Shown here in pieces: positions 43,441 to 56,694 of a DNA stretch of 64,000 bases. A program made the position numbers and the translations under genes. The stretch is taken from contig OX419755.1 in assembly GCA_948567375.1 (NCBI GenBank), positions 5,399,001 through 5,463,000 of the forward strand, given 5' to 3'. Below the pieces are notes generated by a model. It did no database searches and was not told the DNA's origin. It saw only the letters and a list, made by a program, of their open reading frames with translations. Position 1 is the stretch's first letter, and every line of letters starts with the position of its first letter. This stretch comes from Lunularia cruciata (lineage: Eukaryota > Streptophyta > Marchantiopsida > Lunulariales > Lunulariaceae).

Positions 43441-45970
43441 TAGAGAAGCACTTGCAATGCCAAGGAGGAGGACACCAAGGAGGAGAATTGTTCTTTACAC
43501 TATTGTTTTAGATTGGTTTTCCTAATGAGGTAGAGTTGCAAAGAGGTATTTGGCAAGACAATGTGTGTATCTTGCTTTCAAGCCTTTCTTCCAATTGATG
43601 GGTCTACTTTTGGCACCAAGTTTGAGGCCCAAGATTGTACATGGGCATTTGGTTCTCAACACCAAGACAAAGGCAAGGAGATTTGGTGTGGAGGATTATG
43701 ATTGGAGGGAGTTGGCATTCCGAGCTATCATTGCAGAGGTGGATAGTTTGCAAAGCCAATTGAGGAGACCCAAGGAGTGTAGGTTCAGAGTCACTTGCCT
43801 TACTTACCTCTTTGTGGAGAGAGGTTTCACTCTTCAGGAAGAAGTGATGTTTTTGAGTGATGGAGAGGAGGAGATTATAACAATGAAGAAGAGGATGATG
43901 ATCATGATGATGCAGAGAGTGAGGACAAGGACAAGAGTGATGATGATAAGAGGATGAGTGAGAGGATGAAGATGGTTAGTGATTGCTTAGATTTGAGTTT
44001 TTGCATATTTGTATATTTGAAAAAATACCAAGTTTTATTATACATACACCAGATTTAATAAATGAGTTAATTTAACATGGCTTATTTAATAAATTTTTGT
44101 ATTGGACTGATTGATTTTAAAGTGAGGTTTATTTGATGGATGACTAAATGTACCACTTGTGAACATGTGTTCAATATATTTGTGTTGAGATAGCTCTTTC
44201 TCCCTCTTCTTCACCTTCACCTCTTTCTCAATTAGTAGAGGGGGCACTCCTCGGCGCCCTTCAGAGTACCTTCACCCTCTTTTTGTCTTTTTGACATCAT
44301 GCATGTTTTAGATGATTGTGCTTAGGTGGCTGAGAAGAGAGAGACTTCTAGTTGAGCGCAAGAGTAGACCGGAGAGTGTACATGAGAGAGAGAGTTTTGG
44401 TTGAGCACGAGAGTAGAGTGGAGAGTGTACAGGAGAGAGAGAGACTTCGTGTTGAGTGTGAGAGTAGAGTGGAGAGTGTACAAGAGAAAGAGAGAGAGAG
44501 ACTTTTGGTTGAACGTGAGATTAGAGTGGAGAGTGTAGAGGAGCAAGAGACACTTCTTGTTGAGCATTAGAATAGATTGGAGAGCTTTGAGGAGCAAGGT
44601 AGATTATTTAGTAGAGAGAAAGAGACTCCTTTGTGAGCTAGAGGAGACTCTTGCTGCCAAGGAGGAGCAGCATTTGACCTTGAGCACTTATGGGATGTAG
44701 AGAGAGTAGAGATTAGCTGACTTGGACTTGGACATCCTAGGTGTAGCTGCCATGGTTGAGGGTTATAGGGTCCAATTACAAACTCATGCACAAGAGTTAG
44801 CATATGCTATGGAGAGGTGCAAGAGTGCTCATGCTCAGGTAGAGGAGATTGAGAGTATTCTACTTTAGGTGAGGGCTTGTATGGCTTATCTTGGACCTAG
44901 AATTTGTACTATTGCTTGCCAGACCCATAGCCATAGTGAGATGCAGACCCAGACCAATGCCACCCTTGTTATAGATGAGACCCATGTGTTACCCCGTAAT
45001 GTTATGACTCAAGAGACCCCAACTATTGCCTCCCATTCCTTACCTCACCATGTGGATACTTAGGAGACTTAGACTCAAGGGACCCAAAATGAGTTTAGAG
45101 AGAGGCTTAGTCTATCGGGAGAGTATATTCCACGTATTCTCTTCCCAGGCTTCTTGCGGAAAAAGATTATTATTGTGGATGTTACTTGTTTGGCATCATT
45201 ATGGATTTGTGGTGCTACATGTTTTTGTGCATGGGAGAGTTGGAAGACTAGGCATGTTTGGTGCCCTCACACATAATCAGGGCTTGTAGGGTAGGTAGCA
45301 TGTCATAGTGTTAGCCATTTTGTCCACTTTTGTTTTTTGTGCTTTGAGGTTATCTTGTGGATAGATCTTACTTTGGATGGAGTGGAGTGATTATTATGGA
45401 GCATGTAGCAATGGTTGGAACTCCCTGATTGAGTTCACATTAGGTCTCGCCTCATGGCCTATTTGTGTTCTACATATATCCAACAAGATTCTGAGTTTAG
45501 AGGACTTAGAGTTAGATCATATGAGCATCTTACTTCATTAGGTTTACCTATTCATGATCTTTTGATTCTAGATAGTTATGCACTCTCTTATTAGGAACCA
45601 TCCACATGTTACTATCCATCCTACCCACTTTTTTCCTTATAGGGTAGAGAGAGCATCATACTCTTGATCATCAACCCTTTGATGAGGGCTTTGGACAGAT
45701 TTGGGCATGATAGGCTTGTTGTTACTTGGGCAGAAGAGGAATGGACATCTAATAGGCTGAGTTCTTATAGTTTTGACCCATATTCTCTTCTTACTAGCGG
45801 CATCACAAACAAAGACTTGGATGAGAGCGAGTGGCTCCTTTGGTGGTCATTGAGTCCATTCAAGATTCAACATCATGTATACCATTGTAGACTTGAGGAT
45901 TCAATAGAAGCATGTAGACACCATGTTGCATCTCCCTCTTCTTCTTTGCCTCTTTCTCCTCTACCATAGT
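43441..45970 (+). pseudogene. Decayed, unclassified element-like coding region
   Basis: Broken frames on + at 43550-43957 (ending in an acidic then basic low-complexity tail), 44352-44570 (reiterated ESRVESVQERER, coiled-coil-like), 44869-45063 and 45664-45969 (YSFDPYSLLTSGI..., ESEWLLWWSLSPF) follow one another in one direction, separated by stops. They look like pieces of one long ancestral protein, perhaps of a mobile element, but I recognise no catalytic motif. Confidence 0.35.
44345..44600 (+). repeat. Coding minisatellite, five ~51-base units
   Basis: Units of about 48-57 bases (GTTGAGC.CGAGAGTAGAGTG type, then GAGAGTGTAC.GGAGAGAGAGA) encode a Glu/Arg/Val-rich heptad-like peptide. Confidence 0.75.
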
Positions 45971-46529
45971 CATAGGTTTTATTGGCTCCACATTTATATA
46001 CATCTTTTGTTCATTTATACTCATTTATATATTTATCACTTATATTCATATCTATTTTCTTTCCTCCTTGTCATGTGTTTTGTATAACTTGTGCATCAAC
46101 TTGGGTATCACCTAGCACTTACGTGCACCATGCACATCACGCATGGAATTTAACTACATTCTCCAAATTCAGCGGACTCTAGCTGCTCTAGGCATTACCC
46201 AACATCACTTAGTGCTTATATGTGCCATCGAGCGGAGCCCTAAACCCAACCTACGCTACTTGCCATTGGTGCAAACTCAATACTAGTGGTACTGAGTGCT
46301 GACGAGTAACAATCAACCAATTAGAAGAGCCTCAATCAAGAATCTAAAACTCATCTTTATTTATGATCATAATGAGGTTATAGTTGTCTCCTATTTGCTA
46401 TCATTAGAGTATAATGGATTTGGAGTAGGATGATGAATTTGACTAAGCACTTTGAAATATTGACAAATTTCCTTGGGAGATTTTCCAACCTATATGAGAC
46501 TCACTTTGATATCAAGAGTGTGCTTTGAC

Positions 46530-47700
46530 TCTAAACTCTTCTCCTTAAATTTTTGTTTTTCTGCCCTAGCTTTCATCTTATCTACACTCAATTTCTTCTC
46601 AATTTCAACTTTCATCTTCTTTGTCTCTAATCTAACTTGCTAAGCTTCCATTTTCATCATTGTTTTCTCTCTTTCCCTCATGTTTGTGGCTTCTACTTCA
46701 GCTAGTTGTAACCTCTCCCTAGATTCTATAGTATATACCTTCAACATGTTAATTTTTTCTAAATCATGAGACAATGACAAACTAGGTGACAACCTCAATA
46801 CCTTACTGGCTAATATTCCACCTTTTCTCCTCTTTGGGTCACGTTCCTCTTCTTGGTCAAGGAAATCACACTTGGATCCATCCCTTATAGAAGTTAAAGG
46901 AGGTGGTGTAACAAAAGCTGAGTCGTTGATTGGTGCAACAAATTGTAATTCATCCTTGGGTGATACGATTCCATTGTCCATGCCTACACTTGGTATACTT
47001 TCCATCCCTTGGGTGTTTGGGACAACCCTCATGCACCACTTTTGGAGGAGATGGGAGTTGAGAGCACTCCTATGCACTTTCATGGACCTCTTCCTTGCCA
47101 ACCTTGCTCAATTTGGGATTTATATCTCCCACACTTACCATAGTAGGTGGACTAATTTTTGCTCTATTCCCAAACATGACTTCCATTCTTGTAAAATGCA
47201 AGCACATTCCATTCAATGTATCCTCTATATTCTCCACCCTTTGCCATATTCCTTCTCTATGAGCTCTTCTCCGGTAGACTTGTTCTTAAGCTTAAACATT
47301 TCTTTGTATTGCTTCATGTACCTCAACCATTTCTTGTAAAGCTTGTCACCTATCATAGAAGTAGGAAATCCTTGCCCCTCTTTAATAAAAAAATGTGGCC
47401 ATGAAACTAAAAGCAATTAATTTTTGAATGTGCTTTTTGCAATTCACACCATGAATCTAGGCAAAAAGCTCAAGGTCCTCCAAATAATCTAGTATTTGGC
47501 CATAATGGTGCATTGTCATGCAAAACCGCTCATCTTCCTTTGTTTTGCCAAGCAGCACAGAAAAAGAAATCCTCAACTCTTCTCCAAATTTCCCTAATAA
47601 TTTTTTGAGGTGTGAATCCAAAGATGAGTCTATAGGTCTTGGATTGGTGTCCAAAAGTGAACCTCCTACCTTGAAACAAGGTACTTGATCTCCCATTGCT
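46530..47700 (-). pseudogene. Decayed coiled-coil ORF, unclassified
   Basis: Read on minus from 47696, the product begins MGDQVPCFKVGGSLL and has a helical middle. From 47101 to 46640 an open part carries a basic nuclear-signal-like DPKRRKGG, followed by a long charged helix rich in Glu, Lys and Met (LQLAEVEATNMREREKTMM and beyond). Frames change between segments. The overall plan recalls the non-transposase (SANT/Myb-like) second protein of PIF/Harbinger elements, but I cannot show the DNA-binding domain. Confidence 0.3.
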
Positions 47701-49282
47701 CAAATTTTTTTGTAAAATTCCTCAACCCCCAATCAATTTCTTGGTTGCCGCACGGTGGTGCAGATCATTTCCCACACCAATGCAAAACTACAAAACCACC
47801 ATTTATTGGACTGACAAAAGGAGTATTTGCTCAGGATGGTGAATTCAAGTTTAGAATTTGAATAGTTGAGAGCAAGGCATTTTGGATTTTGAATCTACCA
47901 AAAAATTCATAAATTAAAACCAACTCACCTAACCACATAAAGATCCTCTCAATAACCACATCACCTCTTCTGACAATCATTCATTCAATTACAACATTCC
48001 TAAACCTTTGTAATATAGTGCCTAATTTTTATAAACAAACACCACATGGAAAGAATACTCCGTTACTGAACTTACATAGCATTCATTTATTGCCATCTCA
48101 ACTTGCTACAAAGTTCACTAAAAATTATTATGAAGTTTGTTATTTATCCTGTAGACATCCATCAAATCTATTTTTGAAACCCCGTACTATCTTGTAAAGA
48201 CTTTCATTTGGGAGTTGGAGAGGATTATTGAAGCTTTACATAGCCTGTAGCCATAAGTATCCCATGGGACACAAGAAAAGTGACCCGTAGGAATTCCTAA
48301 GAAAGCCTACTTCCTAGAACACAAGGAGGATGGGAAGACCCTATCAAGAATTCCCATGGGCTGGGAATAAGGGATGCATGTAAAAACTAAAGTCTAGCAT
48401 GAATTATAATAATATTTTGAAATGGAGACGTGGTCGTGGTAGGGGTTCAGTGCAGTCCCAACATGGTGGAACTTGCATTTTCACTAGAAGCTCAATGTTG
48501 CTCATGAATCTAGAACCCCATGGACTAAGCTAGACTCACATTCTCACATAGATTCCTAAGGCGCTTATGAATCTGGCTCCCACATTTGTGATTATGCTCA
48601 CCTTTTCACATAAAGCTTGATGGCTTAATAATTTTCATATTTTCACATAGAGCATGGCGGGTTAGGAGTTTCAAAGAGCTGGGTGGGTTAGGAACTTGAA
48701 CATCCTCATTGATTAAACTATTCCCATTTGCAGATTTTGGTAACAGGTGAGAGAATTCCATGACCACACACATGCTAGAGCTAAAAGAATTCAAGGAGCA
48801 TGAGTTTTAGCTCAACTCAAACATTGTGAGTGCCTGCACACGGATACCCAATCATTTATTCTGGGCCCTCCAAAAGAAACAAGAAATTGAGGGATTTAAG
48901 CTTGACCATAGTTGAAATAATTGGTGAGTTCTAGTTTTTAAGTTCCATGTTTGAGTTTTAATTTTTACAGGTTATACTATAAGTTTCAATTTATTTTAAA
49001 GTGTATGTCTCAAATCTGAAAAGCTCAACCCATCTAGTTAATTCTTTAGCTACTCCTTTTCCTAAACCTGTTTTTGAAATTATGAAACTCCTATATTTCT
49101 AGCTTCTTCTTTGGTTGTACCTATTTTCTTTTTTCATGTCCCTCCAAATAGTTCAACCCTTTTTTCCCAGCTCATTACTTTCCTGCTCATTATTTTTCTC
49201 CCTCTTGCTTGTGGCTGAACCTTATTTTCCTTATCCCCATAACTTTATAATCTTTATTGCACTCTCATAAAATCATATCACA
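47701..49282. other. AT-rich stretch, no gene
   Basis: Nothing recognisable was found except the third copy of the AGGATGGGAAGACCCTATC core (about 48328-48346), followed by a degenerate repeat of CACATAG.GC.T phrases (48490-48660). Confidence 0.4.
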
Positions 49283-50360
49283 TGTTGTGCATATATACAT
49301 TGCTACACAATATACATTGCTATTCAACATCATACACTATAGAAGCACAACTCACACATAAGTCATACATGAACTCTAAAGTGCCACAATGTTCAATTCA
49401 TTCTTCCACTTGAATCACTCTCAATCAGATTGGTACTCAATCTTCCACTCAACAATTTGCAAACAATTGAGCATTGATTACAATCAAGCCACACCCACTC
49501 AAGCTAAGAGACTCCAAGTGACACTCACCGGCCTCTATCCACCATAGATAGAAAATCAAAGGCTCAATCTAGGTCTCCAGCCCTAATAGTGCCACTGATA
49601 GTGCAAATGGTGCAAGTGAAAATGGGTCCCACCATGTGATCAATAGCCCTAACATGAAATCTGACCGCCGACAAGTAGTCCATGAGCAACTACCAAAATA
49701 ACTATGATTATTAACACTACTACTCCAACATTCAAGCAAACTAGCTTTGGTGCTAGAAATATCATGACAAATTCTTGTGCATATATAAATTGTTACACAA
49801 CATACATTGTTCATAACATCATACACTATAGAAGCACAACTCACACATAAGTCATACATGAACTCTAAAGTGCCACAATGTTCAATTCATTCTTCCAATT
49901 GAATCACTCTCAATCAGATTTGTACTCAATCTTCCACTCAACAATTTGCCAACAATTAAGTATTGATTGTAGTCAAACCACACCCACTTGAGCTAAGAGA
50001 CTCCAAGTGACACTCACCGTCCTCTATCCACCATAGATAGAAAATCAAAGGCTCAATCTAGATCTCCAACCCTAATAGTGCCACTAATAGTACAAATGGT
50101 GCAAGTGACAATGAGTCCCACCATGTGATAATAGCCATAACATGAAATCTGATCGCCAACAAGTAGTCCATGAGCAACTACCAAAATAACTATGACTACT
50201 AACACTACCACTCCAACATTCAAGCAAACTAGCTTTGGCGCTAGAAATATCATGACAAATTCTTGTGCATATATAAATTGTTACACAACATACATCGTTC
50301 ATAACATCATACACTATAGAAGCACAACTTTGTAGTATACATGCATTCTAAAGTTCCACA
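49283..50360 (-). repeat. Tandem LTR units X-Y-X-Y-X at the end of copy C
   Basis: Segment X (TGTGGCACTTTAGAG on minus) starts at about 50360, 49877 and 49388. The units between are 482 and 489 bases and are nearly identical to each other. They correspond to the X and Y segments of copy A's 3' end. Confidence 0.8.
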
Positions 50361-50529
50361 ATTGGCTCCACTAGCTAGCGGTTAGGTCATTCTAACTCCA
50401 TATAGCCATCTATTCCAAGTATGTGATATGCCTTATGGAGGGCAAAGATCAAGAGGTTGGGTACTATTGAGCCCCATTGTTGTCTATAATCTATATCACA
50501 TAAAGGATGAATTAGCTATAGGTCAAGTC

Positions 50530-50700
50530 AAGTACATCTAGGGCATAACTACTATCCTTGAAGAACCACCATGAGGAGAAGAGTCAAACATACCATATTG
50601 CATCCCCTCAAACAACAATCACAGACCAACATAGTAGTAGCTTCACTAGAAGAGCCACATTACATACATCATAAGCTTGTGCATACAAGTGCCAAGATTG
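50530..50700 (-). pseudogene. PHD-finger remnant of copy C
   Basis: On minus, the sequence is collinear with the PHD-coding parts of A and B (GCTCTTCT.G.GAAGCTACTAC, then CTCATGGTGGTTCTTCA). Stops and shifts occur and several Cys codons are lost. Confidence 0.55.
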
Positions 50701-51151
50701 AGTCTATAGTGCCATCAATCTTTGGGAGGTAGCATGCCATGGCACATAATTGCCCACATGATTCTTCCAAATAACACTATCATGTCCTTCCAACATAATG
50801 ACTTCAAAGGCAAAACCTTATGCACTCTCAAAATAGTGAGGCCTAAGGTAACATAAAGTATTGTTGGTGTAGTGTGTTATACATGTACATAGTCACTTGG
50901 ATGAAATGGATTAATGGTCTATAACCTCTTCCTCAAATAGAAGCATAACATAAGGTATCTCTATTTTGAGCAATTATTAAGTTCTCAAAAGCCATCACAC
51001 ATCACTCTCCAAAATATCTCTGCTCATTTCAGAACATGCTCACCCCATATATGTGGATCATCCAAGTCCAAAACTATACTAGCATCACAACAAATGGTTG
51101 CAAGTAAATCTCGATTGCATCCATAGAGTAGAGAGTAAGGAGAGAAGGATG

Positions 51152-51700
51152 CTAAGGAGACTTGCCAGCTGAATCAATAGCCCATGGCCAACCAAGGTAA
51201 TTGGAGATCCCAATCTCCCAAGTGGTCTCTCTACAAACATACTTACACAATCTTCTCTTCATTGTTTGAATACTCTCTCTACTAAGGCATTCAGGGTGAT
51301 CTTGAGAGGTTGTAAGATGATCAATCAAGGCCTTGTCACACAAGACTTGAAACTCCTCCAAGAACTCTATACCTTGATCATTGAAAAAATCAACTAGTGC
51401 ACCATAATAACTAAGAACTTGATCTATGAAAAAGTATGCCATCCTTTCATTAGACTTGTCAAAAAGTGTCACCAGCTCAATTCACTTGGAAAATTGCTTC
51501 ACTATAACCAAAACATACTGATAATATCTCACAGTCAATAGTAAAGGTCTAGCAAAGTCCAAACTCCAATGCTAATCCAATACCATGATAAGTAATGGGT
51601 GTAATTGTGGCATAAGAGCTTAAATGATGCTCTAACTTGGCCACAAACCACACATCTGCCAACAAACGATTGTACATTGATCTACATACCACACCACCAA
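51152..51700 (-). pseudogene. Integrase of copy C
   Basis: The open part 51472-51152 on minus carries the second half of the core: FNDQGIEFLEEFQVLCDKALIDHLTTS. Upstream, the WSLDFA and HHCC parts are readable with stops. Confidence 0.7.
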
Positions 51701-52219
51701 TAATAACTCTAGAGTAAGCTATATGTATTTTTTACTCCAAAGTGTCTTAGCTCCTCATGAGCATAATGTACCAATTATGGTCTCTAAGATGGAAATGGTA
51801 CTTATTGCACTCTACTATCCTCTCATACATGAAGAATATGTTTGCCTTCCAATCCAACCACATGGTTTGCTAAAGAACACGATCTCTCTCTTTGGCACCA
51901 ACTATACCACCCATAACACCAATGCAAAGATAATACATCACTAAGACATCATCATGAATGTTTCACTGACCTGTACCAATATCTCCACCCTCAAGATATA
52001 TAACCTCAACAACTCCTCTTGTATGTGTTGAGAGAGATACCACCAAAGCCCCACAAAATATACATAGAAAGGTAGATGTATGCCAACTTGGTACCATCTC
52101 CTTATTTGTCTGACCATGCCAATGTGCTTCAATTCAATCTTGCTGGCTAGGACATGGGTTTCTACTCAACCCATTTACATCACAATTCACCACTCTAAGC
52201 TTGTGAATAACCATGATAT

Positions 52220-53260
52220 TATAATCCTATAAAATTAGAGCTCATCATGCAAACTTCCTTGAAAGCTTGTTAGATTCTATCAACCACATTAGTGGTTGAT
52301 GATCAATGATGAGAGTGAAAGGGTTACCAAATAGGTAACATTAGAAATGTGCTACTACCCATACTATTGCCAAGCACTCTCCATGATATGAACTATACTT
52401 CATCTCCATTGAATTGTTGGAGTGACTAGCTACCACAAACTCCTTCCTCTCATTATCTTGTTGGTTGAGCATTGCTCCAATCCCTAACGTACTCCAATCA
52501 TTATGAACTTGGAATGGTCATTCTTTGATTGGTCTCCTAAGAATAAGGGTTTATGGCAACCTCTCCTTGAGCTCTATAAAAGCTCTCTCTTGCTCATCTC
52601 TCCAACACCACTTTTATGTAAGCTTGGTTAGATTCATCAAGGCCTTGGCAATAGCACTAAATCCTCTAACGTATTGGTGATAAAAGTTTGCCAAACCAAG
52701 GAATGTTTTCACTCTGCTCACCTCCGTAGGCTGAGGAATATGTGCAATAGCTTCCACCTTGGTTTGCTAAACTCCAAGTCCTCTATGGTAGAAATGTGAT
52801 CCAAATACTCAACTTGATTACGGAAGAATCTACACTTCCTAGGATTTAATTTGAGTCCATGAGATCTCAACCTCTCAAACACCTCCAACAAATGTCCTTC
52901 ATGCTCCTCCATAAAAGTGTTATAGACCAAAATTTCATCAATATAGCACCAAGTAAAATCCAGTCCTGCTAGGATCTTGTCCATGACTCTCATGAACTCA
53001 ACAAGAGCATTCTTTAACCCAAATAGTAAAAAACTCTATTGATATAATACAACCTTGCCACAAGGATCAATAGCCTAAAATGATGTCTTGGACTTATCCT
53101 CCTCCTTGATCGGCAATTGATGATATCATGCTCAAAGATCCAAAGTATTGAAGACCTTTGCATATCCAATCATATCAAAGATCTCCTCTAGTGTAGGCAT
53201 GGTATACCAATCAGCCCTAGTTTATTTGTTGATAGGATGGTAATCTCCATACATCCGCTT
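52220..53260 (-). pseudogene. Reverse transcriptase and RNase H of copy C
   Basis: The longest open part (52993-52718, minus) gives MDKILAGLDFTWCYIDEILVY. The RT box reads Tyr-Ile-Asp-Glu, so the second catalytic Asp is lost. FFRNQVEYL follows. RNase H with a DHQPL segment lies around 52310-52280. Confidence 0.75.
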
Positions 53261-53389
53261 GTTAGGCTTCACCAATTGTTGTAATTTTGAGTCCCAAACA
53301 AGTCCATGACCTCCCTCTCAAAAATCATAGGAGCTTGGGAAACTCATACATATGGGTAAAATGGCTATCCAACAAGGTTCACCACTGCC

Positions 53390-53612
53390 ATAGATGATCT
53401 ATCAACCACTATCATTGTCGGAGACTAGTGCCCAACATCCAACATATCTTCAATAATAAGGTGGTCTAGTTGTTGAATCCTATCATAAGCACGCTATAGG
53501 ACCTCTATGGGTAAGAGATTTATCCACCAAAGACAAAGATAATGAGCCTATGATCCCACTCTAGCTACATCCAACAACATGATAGGTCCCATCCATAGAT
53601 GTAATTATGAGA
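53390..53612 (-). pseudogene. Methyltransferase remnant of copy C
   Basis: On minus, the segment corresponds to the stretch of A and B that begins at the ATGGGACC.. linker and continues through the VIII motif (LCLWWINLLP-like) to the SP.VVVNLVG segment. Motifs I, IV and VI are missing because the copy is truncated at about 53612. Confidence 0.6.
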
Positions 53613-54899
53613 TTTTTAGCACCTTGTAACCATTGGATTTCTCCAAAGTTGAGTGGAAAAGTGTATAAGGGGCTCAAGCATGATGACCACCATGTCCATT
53701 CAATGGATCCTTCTTTTGGAGTAAAACAAAGTTCATACCATCAAGACTCTCAAGGTGGTGTATGTATTAGTTTTCACTTTGTAATGGTAATTAAAGGCTT
53801 ATTTGAAGAGTAGTGAAGAATCTTGATATAGGGGTGGAAGCATTTGAGTGAGAGAGATCATTTGTGTGGAACTGGAGTGTGCAACTCTAGGTACTCTATA
53901 GATACTAGGTACAATATAGAGATAGGTGGCCGCATGCTTGGAGTACCATCTAGTAACATTACCAAGAAAGATTGAGCATCATGATCACTTCAACTCTTGT
54001 GACATGGTACTTTTGGGGCGGGTGAAATACTACATTACAATTGTAGTTGTCAAGGAGATTGGACCCATGGAAGATCTTGTTTTCCTCCTCAATTTGCACA
54101 TTCTTGGACACTAAATGTAAGGCCCCATAATACTAATGATCTTGTACAAATGAACCTTTGTGATATGAATACAAATTATAAGCTTAAGGGACTCCCACAA
54201 CAATATAGCTAAATGGAATTTGGTTGGGAAAAAGAGGAAGGTGTAGAAACTCTACGGTAAAGTGACCTTTGTTCGAAATGAACCATTACCTCTTGGAGTC
54301 TTCTAGACTTGAACTATGGTAAGCCTCATTGTTAGTTAGTAATATTTTTGTAATGTACCAAGGTTGGTGATATTACCTTCTTTTGGGAAGCAAATTCACC
54401 CAAAAGTTTAAATAGCAAATAATATAGTCATCATAGTGGCACTTTTATCTTGTTTCAATCATTTTTTATCTGTATTCTCAAAGGGATGACTTTTTTTCCA
54501 TCTATACTATTATTTTGTCTACATTACATTGTCATAATGTGCAAAGTCTGACAATGATAAAAGAAAATTCCCTTTTTCAATACTAGAATAGTCAAACCCC
54601 ATTCATCCTTATCCATTAACTCATCAAATTTCCAAAAAGGCATAATCAATATCATTGTCACATTCAAGCTTCTCTTGCCACTCCAAGAGCTTACTTTGCA
54701 TGCATCTTTTGATCTCATTATTGAACTCCTTCTATAACCTAATTTGGTGCATGTTGATAATCTTGAGCTTAGGACCTAAAGAGAGTACATCTCTTGACAA
54801 CACAACCAACAAGGCAATTTTTCCACCCCACTAAATAAAGATTTTTTCTTTCATCTATACTCCTCTCTTCTCCCCTCAAACACTCCTCTTCTTGCTCCT
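53613..54899. other. Intervening stretch between copies C and B, no gene
   Basis: Only short frames occur (for example 53926-54114 on +). No similarity is recognised. Confidence 0.4.
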
Positions 54900-55351
54900 T
54901 GTCACACCATTTTTAGTATTGCATCTAGATTGTTTGTACACTAGAGTTGTAGTGATAGTAGTCAGAGGTATTTTAGCAGTCACTTACAGACTACTTTTTG
55001 ACAATTGGATTTTGTGTTCAAGGTACTGACTTTGTGGTAGAGCCCATTGTCACTTTGCACCGTTTGCACTATCAAGTGTGCCATCAGCGGGACCATTAGG
55101 GTTCCAGACCTAGCTCAAGTCTAGGGGTATACTTTTGAAGTGCAACTCTAAAGAGCTTACTTCTCTGATGTTGAGCCTTCGAGTTTCTGGCTATGGTGGA
55201 TAAAGGCCGATGAGCGTCACCTGGAATCTCTTAGCTAGAGTGGATGTGGCTTGATTGTAATTAGTGCCTAGTTGTTGGCAATTTATAGAGTGACAAATCA
55301 AGTACTAATTTGAGTTGAGTTGATTTGAGTGTTGTAAACAATCTGATTACA
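54900..55351 (+). repeat. 5' LTR of copy B
   Basis: It starts TGTCACACC and ends CTGATTACA, 452 bases, the same length as the corresponding part of copy A. The TGGTATCTCC downstream (55402) is conserved with copy A. Confidence 0.75.
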
Positions 55352-56054
55352 TCAGAGAAGTTAAGTCAGGGGAAATTGGGTGCAAGAATTGAGAGTGTTG
55401 GTGGTATCTCCAAGACTTGCTAATCGTTGGTACTTGATCAAAGGTAGCTTGATTGGAGCTCAGATTTTCTTCAATGTGTAGAAGCTTGTTCAATTGATGC
55501 AGATTTGGTAGTGAGATAGATGGTGTGCGGAAGCATTGGCTAATTTTCAAGCAAAGAAAAAGTAAATTTTGAGGTTGTGATTTTGAGCTCAAGAGGTGAA
55601 TGCAAGACCAATTTTTTGCAAGTTGGGCTTAGAAAATGAAGTTGAAGTTGGATTGGGAACCTACCCTTGTGAATTTGTGATTTGGATAAACCTATTTTTT
55701 CAATTTGGCTCAAATGAAGAGTTAGCGGAGGATTTGGCAATCAATCAACTTTAGGGTTTACGTCAAATTTTTGCTAGAGTTTATGTCAGATTTTGGTCAG
55801 ATTCGGAGGAGTTTTGCAAGTTTGGAAGAGTTTTGCCAGATTTGGAGAGGGTTCAAAGTGGCAAGAAGAAAGGCCTCTTTTGGTTATATTTTGGTGTTTT
55901 GAGGCTTCCAAGGCATAGGGCTGTGGGCTATGAGAGGCTACAAAGGCCTAGAAGAGCCAGCAAGCTAGCTTGTTGGCGTGAAGCTAGCTAGTTTAGAGTA
56001 GATCTTGGTCATTGTTTGGCAAAATCTGCCCATCTTGCTAGATTGTGCACAATA

Positions 56055-56110
56055 GGGTTGACCCCTAGATCTCTTGTTCATAGATTGGTGCCCTACCAAC
56101 TGGTCCACCC
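56055..56110 (-). other. tRNA-like segment in the leader of copy B
   Basis: It is the counterpart of 32640-32697. Read on minus, GTGGACCAGTTGG is followed by a B-box-like GGGTCAACCC. Confidence 0.5.
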
Positions 56111-56694
56111 TCACTTGTTGTTCTAGTGACTATGCCACTGTTATCTATACACTTGTAGCTTTGGCTAGGAGAGGCAGTTTGATCTCATTCTTGGTGAATC
56201 TTGGTAGCTTAGGACATAGATACAAATTTCTCTTATGTTAAATGCCAAATGGTGACAAAGTCAATCTTGTGTTGCTTTATGAGATGAAGTGTTTTTGTTT
56301 AGATTTCTTTTGATTGGACCTCCTCCATTCTCTATTTCCTATTTGTGCACCATGTTTGTGTGAGATGCCCTAAATTTAGAGTGTTGGTGCTTTGGTGTGC
56401 TCTTGGTAGTGAGGCTAGAGTGATGACCAATCAGACTACCTTTTTTTTCTCTGGTGAGGCAAGAAGTGATGACCTGCAGATCGTGAGAGTGTGTATTGTG
56501 ATGGCAGGTTATAAGTCACCTTTTTACCTAGTGTAGTGATCTTAGTTAGAGTTGCAATAGGGTGGTGTCCCGTGGGTATTGGCTCTTGGTGGTGCTCAAT
56601 TGGTGTTGGCACTTGGTGGAGTACTTGCGGTTGCGGTTTGTGGTTGCATTTGATGGTTCCAATTTGTGGTTGCAATTGCGGTTACTTTGTCACG

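Larger units (their letters stand above)
49283..53612 (-). mobile_element. Gypsy copy C, 5'-truncated, same family, minus strand
   Basis: Read on minus, the copy starts inside the methyltransferase domain (motif VIII region, about 53612-53500) and passes through RT, RNase H, integrase and a PHD remnant to tandem LTR sequence. It is more decayed than A or B. Its outer end GCACAACA at 49290-49283 is the same terminal sequence as in copy A. Confidence 0.85.
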
